Under the pieces are notes generated by a model, which searched no databases, was not told the DNA's origin, and was given only the letters and a program-made list of their open reading frames with translations. Source: Melioribacteraceae bacterium (lineage in GTDB: Bacteria; Bacteroidota; Ignavibacteria; Ignavibacteriales; Melioribacteraceae). Taken from it: DNA of 64,000 bases. How positions within the stretch are numbered: position 1 is the stretch's first letter; each line of letters opens with the position of its first letter. The stretch covers positions 1 through 64,000 of the forward strand of contig WGCV01000002.1 in NCBI GenBank assembly GCA_015493615.1, in the 5' to 3' direction. Made by a program: the position numbers and the translations under genes. Below, in pieces: positions 1 to 7,681 of this stretch.

Positions 1-350
1 AATCTTACTCGTTCTATTTGTAGCGCAGATTGATTAGTGAGCTTGCGAACGGTCAATCTGTGGCTGCAATTTAGCATTATGCTGTTTTTTCGCAGATTGC
101 AAGCAATCTACGTTACAAAGAATAGTATTTTTCTTAATAATTTTAGATTAGAAAAAATTCTAATGACAATTTTGGGATTATTGAATTTTCAACAACTGCA
201 TGTTTTCCGGTGAGATTATTTCGTCGCTCCGCTCTTCGCAATCCGCCTAACGCGGACGAGACGGCGCTAAAAAACATTCGCCGTGTCGAACTCAATATAA
301 CAATTTCATGTTTTGGTTATTGGCTTACATTAACTTATCCCAAACCTACT
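1..350. repeat. Gene-free left edge with degenerate REP-like repeats
   Basis: I see no credible gene here. The segment contains two related CGCAGATTG-type arms (about 31-110) that can pair imperfectly. At about 205-275 a stretch starting TTCCGGTGAGATT and continuing through a CGTCGCTCCGC motif resembles the 'GAGATTGC..CGTCGC..TCCTCGCAAT' repeats seen again at 58.7, 59.3 and 61.4 kb. A 105-codon plus-strand reading frame starting at 210 runs into the 3' end of the DUF58 gene antisense and looks spurious. Confidence 0.5.
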
Positions 351-1259
351 TTAAGTAAGTTTGGAACGTTTTATAAAATAATTCAGAAGGGCTTTATCGA
401 AAGGCTGGTCGGTTGTTATCAAAGAATACTCAACGCCGAAATTAAGACACTCCGTTTTAATTTCATTAATAAAATTTTGGACGGATTTCCTATACTCGCC
501 GCGGATTTGATACGGCTCGGTAATTAATTCGGCGTCGTTTTCCATATCAATAAAATGTGACTCTTCTCCTACGTCGAGGTTAATTTCGGTCGGGTCCAAA
601 AGATGAAAAAGAATCACTTCATTCTTGTTGTACTTAAACTCTTTAATCGCTTTCAACATCTTATCTTTGTCGTCGAAGAAATCGGAGATAAGAATTATCA
701 GACTTCTCCTTTTTATCTTCTCCGCAATATTTCCGAGACTTGAAGAAATATTCGTGTCGTTTCCCGTTTTCTGATTCTCGATTGCCGTGAGCATTTTAAT
801 AAGATAAGCGCGTGAAGTTCTCGGAGGGTAGAAATTATCAATCTTGTCCGAAAAAAAAGTCAATCCGACGGCGTCATGCTGGGAAATAATCAAATAGAGG
901 AGCGCGGCGGAAAGAAGTTTTGCATATTCAAACTTTGATATTCTCCCACCGTAGGAAAAATTCATAGACGCGCTTACATCGCAAATAATATGGGAAATCA
1001 AGTTGGTTTCTTCTTCATATTTCTTGATGAAATATTTCTCGGTTTTGCCGTAAAGTTTCCAATCGATGTGTTTAATAGGGGCTCCCGGGAAATATGCTCT
1101 GTGCTCGCTGAACTCTATGCTGAAACCATGGTAAGGACTTTTATGCATACCGATTAAAAAGCCCTCGACTAAAAGCTTGGCTTTAAGTTCTAATGAATCT
1201 AATGTGGAGATTACTTCAGGTCTAAGGTAATCGGAAACGCTATCTTTTTTTGAGTTCAT
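351..1259 (-). CDS. DUF58 domain protein with VWA-like fold
   Basis: This 302-residue protein has the DUF58 hallmark: a basic stretch ending IDWKLYGKT (residues 65-73), then YEEETNL, then an aspartate-led CDVSASM (residues 93-99) that matches the MIDAS-like motif of VWA domains. Proteins of this family usually act with a MoxR-type AAA+ ATPase in envelope or metal-insertion complexes, but no MoxR gene is visible in this window. The start overlaps the end of the upstream TPR lipoprotein gene by 20 nt, so the two are probably translationally coupled. There is no signal peptide, so a cytoplasmic location is likely. Family assignment is firm; the specific role is unknown. Confidence 0.85.
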   Translation of the reverse strand: MNSKKDSVSDYLRPEVISTLDSLELKAKLLVEGFLIGMHKSPYHGFSIEFSEHRAYFPGAPIKHIDWKLYGKTEKYFIKKYEEETNLISHIICDVSASMNFSYGGRISKFEYAKLLSAALLYLIISQHDAVGLTFFSDKIDNFYPPRTSRAYLIKMLTAIENQKTGNDTNISSSLGNIAEKIKRRSLIILISDFFDDKDKMLKAIKEFKYNKNEVILFHLLDPTEINLDVGEESHFIDMENDAELITEPYQIRGEYRKSVQNFINEIKTECLNFGVEYSLITTDQPFDKALLNYFIKRSKLT

Positions 1260-1755
1260 TCGGCGCGATACTCTTTTCGATTATCTTTTCCGGCGGTACG
1301 CCTAAGTTCTGAATTTCCTTTTTCGCCGATTCAACCATGGGATTATCCGGATACATTTTAATAAATTTATTGTAAGTTGTCCGCGCGGCGGTTAAATCCT
1401 TCAGCTGGTTTGCTTCTATAAATCCGGCAAGAAAAAGCGCTTTGGGAGCTTCTTCTGCTTGCGGGTCAATCTTGTTGGCGCGTTTGTAATATTCCACTGC
1501 TATCTTTAAAGATTCTTCTTTGGGTATCGACTTAATTGCATGAGCGTGATAAACCTTTGCAATTTCAAGAGCCGCTTTGAAAGCGGTTTCCTTATCGGGA
1601 TTTGTGGAGAGAATTTCCTTGAGGTTACTGACCGCTTCGGGAAATTCCTGACGGGAAAGATGCTGACGGGCTTCTTTAAAAATATCTTTATTATTTTGTG
1701 ACGTACAACCAAACAATAAAACAATGGCAACAAACGATAAAATCTTTTTCAACAT
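1240..1755 (-). CDS. TPR-type lipoprotein
   Basis: The 171-residue product begins with a lysine-rich signal peptide and a lipobox ending LLFGC, making Cys17 the predicted lipidation site. The remainder is helical with tetratricopeptide-like repeats (residues about 25-155, e.g. EAVSNLKEILSTNPDKETA and AEEAPKALFLAGFI). The architecture resembles small outer-membrane TPR lipoproteins of the YfiO/BamD or YbgF type, but it is shorter than BamD and I do not assign it to BAM. It lies upstream of and overlaps the DUF58 gene, suggesting an envelope-related pair. Confidence 0.75.
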   Translation of the reverse strand: MLKKILSFVAIVLLFGCTSQNNKDIFKEARQHLSRQEFPEAVSNLKEILSTNPDKETAFKAALEIAKVYHAHAIKSIPKEESLKIAVEYYKRANKIDPQAEEAPKALFLAGFIEANQLKDLTAARTTYNKFIKMYPDNPMVESAKKEIQNLGVPPEKIIEKSIAPNELKKR

Positions 1756-1812
1756 AATCCTCTTTTTTTATTCTATAAGATAAGAGAAAACAGAGTAACC
1801 GAATAAAAAAAG

Positions 1813-2754
1813 TTACTCGACTGCCGACTCCGTAATTTCGACAAAAGTTCTCGAAGCGTTTACTTTAGCCATAACTCCGATTGGAAGAGTAAAGTTCTTC
1901 TTTACATGTCCGTGACTAACATTGTAAATAAGCGGAATTCCCATATTCTCGAAGTAATCGAGAATAACCATATTCAGAGTTCTTTCATCTCTTTCCCCAG
2001 CTTTTTGGAAACAATTCACAAAGCGTCCTAATATTATTCCATTTACTTTTTTGTAAACATTAAGCAGTTTCAGATGATTAAGCATTCTATCGACTCGGTA
2101 AGGTTCTTCGTTAATTTCCTCGAGCAAAAGAATGGCATTTTTGAAATCCGGGAAATATGGCGTGCCCGCAAGAGAAGTTAAAATCGAAAGATTTCCGCCG
2201 ATAATTCTTCCCTCGCCTCTTCCTTTGGATAATTTGTAAAACTTTTCTTCGTCCGGATTTAAGATTTTACCGATTTTTTTCTTATTAGATACAATTTTCC
2301 AAAACCATTCTTCCGTGTAAGGGTCGATATTATCTCCGAAATCCGTTGCCGCCATCGGACCTTCAAAAGTAATTAAACCGGTCTTCTTAAAAATCGCAAT
2401 ATTCAAAGCCGTTAAATCGCTGTATCCGACAAATATCTTGGGATTTCTTCTGATTAAACCGTAGTCGATTTTATCAAGCAAACGCGGCGAACCGAATCCG
2501 CCTCTAATTGAAATTACCGCCTTAACGCTTTTATCCTTAAACATATCGTGGATATCCTGCACGCGCTCTTCATCTGTTCCGGCTAAATAGCCATATTTAC
2601 GTCCGACATTATGACCGATTTTTACGCCGTAGCCCAAATTTTCAAAATATTTAACAGCTTTTTCAACTTTAGATAAATCGTCGGGAGTAGATGCGGGAGA
2701 GATTAATCCGACAACATCGCCTTTTTCAAGTTTCTTTGGTTTAATAATCTTCAT
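1813..2754 (-). CDS. ldcA: LD-carboxypeptidase, peptidase family S66
   Basis: At 313 residues the protein has the usual S66 length. The N-terminal half contains the RGGFGSPRLLDKIDY segment and the nucleophile region FVGYSDLTALN (Ser112). The C-terminal half has LLLEEINEEPYRVDRML (Glu212 region) and SHGHVKKNFTLPIG (His283), giving a Ser-Glu-His triad. Family members remove the terminal D-alanine from muropeptide tetrapeptides during cytoplasmic murein recycling, although some S66 proteins (MccF-like) cleave other conjugates. No signal peptide is visible. It lies upstream of the TPR lipoprotein gene on the same strand with a 57-nt gap and may be co-transcribed with it. Confidence 0.88.
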   Translation of the reverse strand: MKIIKPKKLEKGDVVGLISPASTPDDLSKVEKAVKYFENLGYGVKIGHNVGRKYGYLAGTDEERVQDIHDMFKDKSVKAVISIRGGFGSPRLLDKIDYGLIRRNPKIFVGYSDLTALNIAIFKKTGLITFEGPMAATDFGDNIDPYTEEWFWKIVSNKKKIGKILNPDEEKFYKLSKGRGEGRIIGGNLSILTSLAGTPYFPDFKNAILLLEEINEEPYRVDRMLNHLKLLNVYKKVNGIILGRFVNCFQKAGERDERTLNMVILDYFENMGIPLIYNVSHGHVKKNFTLPIGVMAKVNASRTFVEITESAVE

Positions 2755-3094
2755 ATATCCTTTTTACCTTAAATATTTAGAACAAATTTACTAAAAGATA
2801 TTTGCTAATTCAATGATTTCAAGCACTATTTCAACAAAATATTGATAAAAATTAAACTTTTTTAATATTAGAGACTTCAATTGCCACTTTAATGAAATAT
2901 TTGTCTCATTAACTCACTGATTCATCAATGGGTAAAATATTACCTAAAATGCTCTAACCGGTTCACAGTTGTATGTCTCGAAAGTTAAGGAAACCGGTAA
3001 AGCGGTTGGACTTCATTTTTAATGCGCTAACCCAATTGCTGTAGCAATGGGTTAATAATAAAAAACTCTTAAGTTGAAATCATCGCCGCTTTTT

Positions 3095-3290
3095 TGGGGG
3101 GCGGTGTGGAAGCCGTTATAATTATTTCAAAATCCAGTATAATTTCCGGTTCTGAGATACTTCTGCCATGGAGGATTACGCCCCCGTCCAATAACGAACG
3201 GGACAAAATTCGCACCATTCAGGATTTACCTCGACTGCTTTTTCTTGGGGTGACAAATAAAATAGGTTATGCAAGGCTTAAGATAATTAT
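3095..3290 (-). repeat. Degraded copy of the 145-bp inverted-end element
   Basis: The motifs GGCGGTGTGGAAGCCGT, TTCTGAGATACTTCTGCC and GTGACAAATAAAATAGG occur in the same order as the corresponding motifs of the intact copies near 7.6, 25.5 and 49.9 kb, but with substitutions and a changed interior. Like the others it lies in the space beyond the 3' end of a minus-strand gene (the LysE-type gene at 3750), here about 460 nt away. Confidence 0.6.
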
Positions 3291-3312
3291 AAATACGACA
3301 AGATTTATACCT

Positions 3313-3485
3313 TGCTCCGTAGGAGCAAAACTTTTGTAATAAACAACTAATCTTCAATTATAAGCTCCGTAGGAGCGATACATTAAAGATAGAACAACTG
3401 TCTCATTTGCAGAACTGTGTCGCTCCTACGGAGCTAAAAATAATGGTGAGCTATATTTTTACCAAGATATCACTCCTACGGAGTT
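3313..3485. repeat. CTCCGTAGGAGC palindrome cluster
   Basis: Four closely related sites are visible: CTCCGTAGGAGC at about 3315, GCTCCGTAGGAGCG at about 3363, TCGCTCCTACGGAGCT at about 3420 and CACTCCTACGGAGTT at about 3470. The middle two face each other across roughly 45 nt and can form a longer stem. A diverged pair recurs at 10153-10230. Confidence 0.75.
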
Positions 3486-3661
3486 ACTGCCCTTTTACGA
3501 ATGTGAACTTATGTATTGAAACGATTTACAGTATGTGCAATTAATGATAAAAAGCTTTTTGGTCGAGAGCATTTATCCCAGACTATTTAGCATAAACAAG
3601 TTCTCTAAAGAAAGGTCGAAAAACCGTTGAAACGGTTGCAAGGTACAATAAACATTATGTT

Positions 3662-3687
3662 AACCCACGACTTAAGTCGTGGGTTAG
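3662..3687. repeat. Perfect 26-bp palindrome
   Basis: The 13-nt arm beginning TAACCCACGACTT is followed immediately by its exact reverse complement, so the 26 bp are fully self-complementary with no spacer. It is part of the repeat cluster and does not overlap a gene. Similar 'CCCACGACTTAAGTCGTGGG' elements are common as dispersed repeats in related phyla. Confidence 0.8.
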
Positions 3688-3749
3688 CAATAACATAGAG
3701 AAATCAGTAAACGCTTCAGCGGTTTATAAATTTTTGAATCTACAAAAAA

Positions 3750-4565
3750 TCAAACCAAAATTTCAACACCGAGATACACAAAATAGATAGCCAATCCTAT
3801 TAAGAAAACTGAAAATACTTTCAATGAGATATTCAGATATTTCGGATTAATTGCTTTTCTATGTTTTCTGATTAATCCGCCGAAAAGGAAAAACCACAAA
3901 TATCCTCCTACACTGATTCCGGCGGCGTAAGCAATACTCAGGATTGTCGCTTCGTAAGGCGTGATATTTACTTCCTGATTTATTGTTTTGTTTTGCGTAT
4001 AAGTTGAATCTGAAAAAATTGTCTGCTTCTTAAATTCAGGAACTCTCTCTTCCGTAATTTTAGAAATTTCAACCGCATTTTCATGAACTATTTTTTCCAT
4101 TCCGCCTGTATTTAATCCTAAAGAAGCGGCAAAGGAAAGAATCAAAAAGGATGAAGTAAGCCAGCCGAAAAATATTGTGGGATTTGTTATGTTAATCAAC
4201 ATTCCGGCGCGCATTCCCCCCTTTTCATCATCATTATCGGACTTTTCATACTGCATTGATTCGATGGAAATATGAGATTTGAAAATTTTTCTCGCCACAT
4301 AAAAAAGTAAAATTCCTCCAAGAAGAAAGAGATAAGGAATAAACGGCTGGTAATATTTGATTAAAGCCGTTATGCCGAACATTGCAAGAAAAACATAAAC
4401 AAACTCAACCAAGGAAGCGCCAAGCGCGACTCGATTGGCAAAACGGGCGCGGTTTTTCAATGAGTTGGTAACAACAAGTACGGCAATCGGTCCGGCGACG
4501 GGAATTGAAAAAATAAAACCCGCTACAAGTCCGATAACGAGTAGATTTATTAGGCTGCTAATCAT
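3750..4565 (-). CDS. LysE-family transporter with long central insertion
   Basis: The 271-residue integral membrane protein opens with the LysE/RhtB-type N terminus (LVAGFIFSIPVAGPIAVLVV, residues about 12-31) and NITNPTIFFGW in the middle, both typical of the family, which exports amino acids or small metabolites. It is longer than the roughly 205-residue family norm because of a charged, soluble insertion at about residues 150-205 before the last helices. About six membrane segments are predicted by eye. The substrate cannot be read from sequence. It follows pepD on the same strand with a 57-nt gap holding a strong stem-loop, so co-transcription with the dipeptidase is possible. Confidence 0.75.
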   Translation of the reverse strand: MISSLINLLVIGLVAGFIFSIPVAGPIAVLVVTNSLKNRARFANRVALGASLVEFVYVFLAMFGITALIKYYQPFIPYLFLLGGILLFYVARKIFKSHISIESMQYEKSDNDDEKGGMRAGMLINITNPTIFFGWLTSSFLILSFAASLGLNTGGMEKIVHENAVEISKITEERVPEFKKQTIFSDSTYTQNKTINQEVNITPYEATILSIAYAAGISVGGYLWFFLFGGLIRKHRKAINPKYLNISLKVFSVFLIGLAIYFVYLGVEILV

Positions 4566-4577
4566 GGTAGATAATGA

Positions 4578-4613
4578 TTAGCTTTCACGCGTTTGATATT
4601 GCGTGAAAGCTAA
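4578..4613 (-). terminator. Stem-loop after pepD (terminator-like)
   Basis: A perfect 13-bp stem, with arms TTAGCTTTCACGC and GCGTGAAAGCTAA, encloses a 10-nt loop. It lies just downstream of the pepD stop codon at 4623 and upstream of the LysE-type start at 4565. No clear U-tract follows on the minus strand, so it may be a weak terminator, an mRNA-stabilising hairpin or an attenuator controlling the exporter. Confidence 0.5.
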
Positions 4614-4622
4614 AATCAAATG

Positions 4623-6095
4623 TTATTTCTCCGCCAATTTAACAAGCATATTTTTCAGCAGATCATAAAATTTTACTACTGCGGGAATATTTACTCTTTC
4701 GTCGGGAGAGTGTGCTCCTTCGATAGTCGGGCCGAAGGAAATCATTTCGGTTCCGGGAAATTTTGCGCCGAGCAAACCGCATTCCAGTCCGGCGTGAATT
4801 GCCTTGATTTCCGGAACAGAACCGAACTTTGTCTCGTAAACTTCTTTCCCTACTTTAAGAACTCTCGAATCCATATCAGGCTGCCAGCCCGGATAACCAT
4901 CGCCGTAGATAACTTCCGCGCCTGCCAAGCTGAAAATCGAAGCGACTGAAGTTGCAATGTTCTCTTTGGCAAAATCGACCGAACTTCTTTGGCTCGTTCC
5001 AATCGTAACGAAATTATCTTCAATTTTAACCGTCGCAAGATTCGTTGAAGTTTCAACCAAATTTTCCAAATCGGCGCTCATCGAAATTACTCCGTGGGGA
5101 AGCGCGCAAATAGTTTGGACAAGAGTTCTTGCATATTCGTCGGCAATAAATTTATCGGCGGATTCGGTTTCTGTAAAATTAACTTGTAATCCTGAATCTT
5201 TATGCAGATATTCAATTTTTGCGTTTCGTTCAAAGTCGGAGACAATTTCCTTAACTTCATCTATTTTGGAGTTTGAGATTAACAAAACGGCTTCCGCTTC
5301 GCGCGGGATTGCGTTACGCAACGAACCGCCTTGAATTGAAACAAGTTTGTGATCGACATCATCCAAGCGAGCAAGCAAATAGCCGAGAAGCTTTATGGCA
5401 TTGCCTCTGCCGCGATGAATATCAAGTCCGGAGTGTCCTCCCTTTAATCCTGTAATTTCAATTTTAAAAGGAGCGTAAGCCAACTTGTCTGCATCGGCAA
5501 ATTCAACTTCAAATTTACCTTCCGTATCAACGCCGCCTGAACAACCGACATAAAAAGCGCCGTCTTCTTCGGAATCAAGATTTAACAAAATTTTTCCGGT
5601 AATAAATCCCGGCTGCAAACCGTTTGCTCCCGTCATTCCCGTCTCTTCGTCAACTGTCATCAGCAACTCCAAAGGACCATGTTTTACTTCAGGGTCGGTT
5701 GCAATTGACATTGCGGCGGCAACTCCGATTCCGTTATCGGCGCCGAGAGTTGTTCCGTCTGCGGTAATCCAATCGCCATCTCTGTAAATCGTGAGAGGAT
5801 CATTCTCAAAATCATGAACTTTATCGTTATTCTTTTCGCAAACCATATCGATATGACCTTGAAGTACTATTGTCGGAGCGTCTTCCATTCCTTCGGTTGC
5901 AGGGACTTTAATTACAATGTTGCCGGTTTCATCTTCCTTAAAATCAAAGTTATGTTGACGGGCAAATTCTTTCACCCACTCTCTGATTTTTCCCTCTTTT
6001 TTTGATGGACGCGGAACTTGCGTCATTCCGTAAAAATATTCCCATAATAATTTAGGTTCTAATCCATCGATTGCTTCTTTTCCCATTTTTTTCAC
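4623..6095 (-). CDS. pepD: Aminoacyl-histidine dipeptidase (peptidase M20C)
   Basis: This 490-residue cytosolic metallopeptidase matches PepD/carnosinase-type M20C enzymes, which hydrolyse dipeptides such as Xaa-His. The co-catalytic zinc ligands are visible: His81 in QGHIDMVCEK, Asp120 in LGADNGIG, catalytic Glu150 with Glu151 in DEETGMTGA, Asp174 in LNLDSEEDG, and a C-terminal His in EGAHSPDERV. Length is normal for the family (about 485). The start is close behind ychF (6-nt gap). The product likely serves peptide scavenging, and the adjacent LysE-type exporter might remove excess amino acids. Confidence 0.93.
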   Translation of the reverse strand: MKKMGKEAIDGLEPKLLWEYFYGMTQVPRPSKKEGKIREWVKEFARQHNFDFKEDETGNIVIKVPATEGMEDAPTIVLQGHIDMVCEKNNDKVHDFENDPLTIYRDGDWITADGTTLGADNGIGVAAAMSIATDPEVKHGPLELLMTVDEETGMTGANGLQPGFITGKILLNLDSEEDGAFYVGCSGGVDTEGKFEVEFADADKLAYAPFKIEITGLKGGHSGLDIHRGRGNAIKLLGYLLARLDDVDHKLVSIQGGSLRNAIPREAEAVLLISNSKIDEVKEIVSDFERNAKIEYLHKDSGLQVNFTETESADKFIADEYARTLVQTICALPHGVISMSADLENLVETSTNLATVKIEDNFVTIGTSQRSSVDFAKENIATSVASIFSLAGAEVIYGDGYPGWQPDMDSRVLKVGKEVYETKFGSVPEIKAIHAGLECGLLGAKFPGTEMISFGPTIEGAHSPDERVNIPAVVKFYDLLKNMLVKLAEK

Positions 6096-6101
6096 CTTTT
6101 A

Positions 6102-7184
6102 TTAATTGTGTCTTATGTTTAAAATATCTCCGTCGTTAACGATGTACTCTTTTCCTTCGAGACGCCAAACGCCGGCTTCCTTACAGCTCGCGAACGAACC
6201 GTATTTAACAAAATCATCATAACTGACTACTTCGGCGCGAATGAATCTGTTGAAGAAGTCTGTGTGTATTACTCCCGCCGCCTGCTGCGCAGTGTAATTC
6301 TTTTTAATTGTCCACGCGCGGCATTCATCTTCGCCGACCGTAAAAAAGGACTGAAGACCAAGCAGCTCGTACGAAGTTCTTAAAATCTTGGAAAGCGCGG
6401 ATTCTCGAATTCCGTAATCTTCCATAAATACCGCTCTGTCCTCTTCGCTGAGTTGAGACATTTCATATTCAATTTCAGCGAAGAATGGAATAACTTTTAT
6501 TTGTCTCTCGGCTACTGCGGTTTGAATTTCATTTACAATTTCATCAACTTTTTCGATGGAGCTTTCATCAAAATTTATCGCGACAGCCATCGGCTTCAAG
6601 GTCAATAATTGATAGCCGGAGAGCATTTTCAATTCATCTTGAGTAAGCGCCAAAGTACGGAGCGGTTTTTCCTCTTCAAGATGCGCCGCGCACTTTTCAA
6701 TAACGGGCAATTCCCTTTTCAGATTATCGTCCTTTATTTTTTTTATATCTTTTTCGAGACGCTCTTTATGCTTTTCCAAAAACTCCATATCCGTCAAAAG
6801 AAACTCCGTCTCCAAAAATTCAATATCGGCAAGAGGATCAATTCTGTTTAAGGGATGAGGAACGGCGGGATTTTCAAACTGCCGCACAACGTGAAACAAA
6901 GCGTCGTTGTTGCGAACATTCTGAAGGAACTGCGAAGTAATCCTTACTTTACCGTCGTCGCCCGTCTGCAGTCCGGGAAAATCATAAACTTCAATTGTGG
7001 CGTTAACTTTCTTCTTGGGATTAAACATCTCGGTTAATTTATCAAGGCGCTCGTCAGGCACTTTCACTACTTCTATTTGAGCTTCGTTTCTTCTCGGCTG
7101 TTCGGGATTTTCCTCAATACCGGCAAGCGTATTAAAAAGTTTAGTCTTACCGCTTCCCTGTAATCCAATCAAACCTATTTGCAT
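6102..7184 (-). CDS. ychF: YchF/OLA1-type redox-responsive ATPase
   Basis: The 360-residue protein starts directly with the P-loop (GLIGLQGSGKTKLF, residues 4-17), as expected for YchF, an Obg-related P-loop NTPase that prefers ATP and associates with ribosomes. The altered G4 motif of this subfamily appears as AINFDES instead of NKxD. The coiled-coil insertion (about residues 125-180) and the C-terminal TGS domain (about 280-360, ending GDILNIRHN) are present. Length and domain order are normal. It is upstream of pepD with a 6-nt gap and probably shares its transcript. Confidence 0.93.
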   Translation of the reverse strand: MQIGLIGLQGSGKTKLFNTLAGIEENPEQPRRNEAQIEVVKVPDERLDKLTEMFNPKKKVNATIEVYDFPGLQTGDDGKVRITSQFLQNVRNNDALFHVVRQFENPAVPHPLNRIDPLADIEFLETEFLLTDMEFLEKHKERLEKDIKKIKDDNLKRELPVIEKCAAHLEEEKPLRTLALTQDELKMLSGYQLLTLKPMAVAINFDESSIEKVDEIVNEIQTAVAERQIKVIPFFAEIEYEMSQLSEEDRAVFMEDYGIRESALSKILRTSYELLGLQSFFTVGEDECRAWTIKKNYTAQQAAGVIHTDFFNRFIRAEVVSYDDFVKYGSFASCKEAGVWRLEGKEYIVNDGDILNIRHN

Positions 7185-7531
7185 CTGTATCCTCTTATTT
7201 TTAAAATTTAAATATAAATGTTTTATTCGAGAGAGTAAAAATTAAGATTGCCTAACTGCAATACTTTTTGGAGAAATCTCTTCATAATTAATACATGAAT
7301 TTGAATTAATAAAAATGATTTTTTCAAATATTATCATTTTACGATATGTCGTTGATAATTAGATGAAATAATGGACAAATGGATAATTGGTTTTACTACG
7401 ACTGCGCAGATTTCTCACTACTATTCACTATTCGCCGTTTACTGTTCACTGTGTTTTCCGTGTTCTATTATTTTCCTTAGATTAATTACACATCTCAAGC
7501 GAACCACGCTGAATATAGATTACTAAAAGAG
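7185..7531. other. Gene-free region upstream of ychF
   Basis: About 350 nt of AT-rich sequence between the ychF start and the repeat at 7532. I see short TTCACTATTC / GTTCACTGTG near-repeats around 7415-7465 but no ORF, structured RNA or convincing promoter. The ychF-pepD promoter must lie at the left end of this segment. Confidence 0.5.
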
Positions 7532-7676
7532 ACCTTTGCATAACCCAAATTTGTCATATTGAGTCCGCCAAGGCGGAGTGTAAGCCGTCCGAAATATCTC
7601 TAATCCTGCATTATTCCCGGCTTTGAGATTCTTCTCCCGCCAAGGCGCAAATAAATTAGGTTTTTCAAAGCCTTCT
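7532..7676 (-). repeat. 145-bp inverted-end element, copy 1
   Basis: The element begins CCTTTGCATAACCCAAATTTG and ends with its imperfect inverse (TAGGTTTTTCAAAGCC). The interior carries CCGTCCGAAATATCTCTAATCC and TTTGAGATTCTTCTCCCGCC, shared with copies at 25464-25609 and 49793-49946. The right end stops 5 nt before the polX stop codon. It looks like a non-coding MITE-like element or a large REP. Confidence 0.8.
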
Positions 7677-7681
7677 AAAAA

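Larger units (their letters stand above)
2755..3749. repeat. Gene-free kilobase packed with palindromic repeats
   Basis: About 1 kb without a credible gene. Paired AACCGGT/AACGGTT-type arms occur at about 2956-3010 and 3608-3640, and an AACCCA..TGGGTT stem-loop at about 3030-3054. A degraded copy of the 145-bp inverted-end element spans about 3095-3290. Four CTCCGTAGGAGC-type sites in both orientations occur between 3313 and 3485, and a perfect palindrome at 3662-3687. The 81-codon ORF that starts at 3094 sits inside the degraded element. The pattern resembles REP/BIME clusters moved by single-strand (Y1) transposases, none of which is present here. Confidence 0.7.

Noticed and set aside
210-527. 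105-codon plus-strand ORF at the left edge
   Set aside because: It runs antisense through the 3' end of the DUF58 gene and its first part is repeat sequence; no family resemblance or ribosome-binding site.
1793-1818. GAGTAAC/GTTACTC hairpin near the LD-carboxypeptidase stop
   Set aside because: The stem is only 7 bp, overlaps the stop codon and has a 12-nt loop; too weak to call a terminator.
3094-3339. 81-codon plus-strand ORF
   Set aside because: It is composed of the degraded 145-bp inverted-end element, so the frame is accidental.
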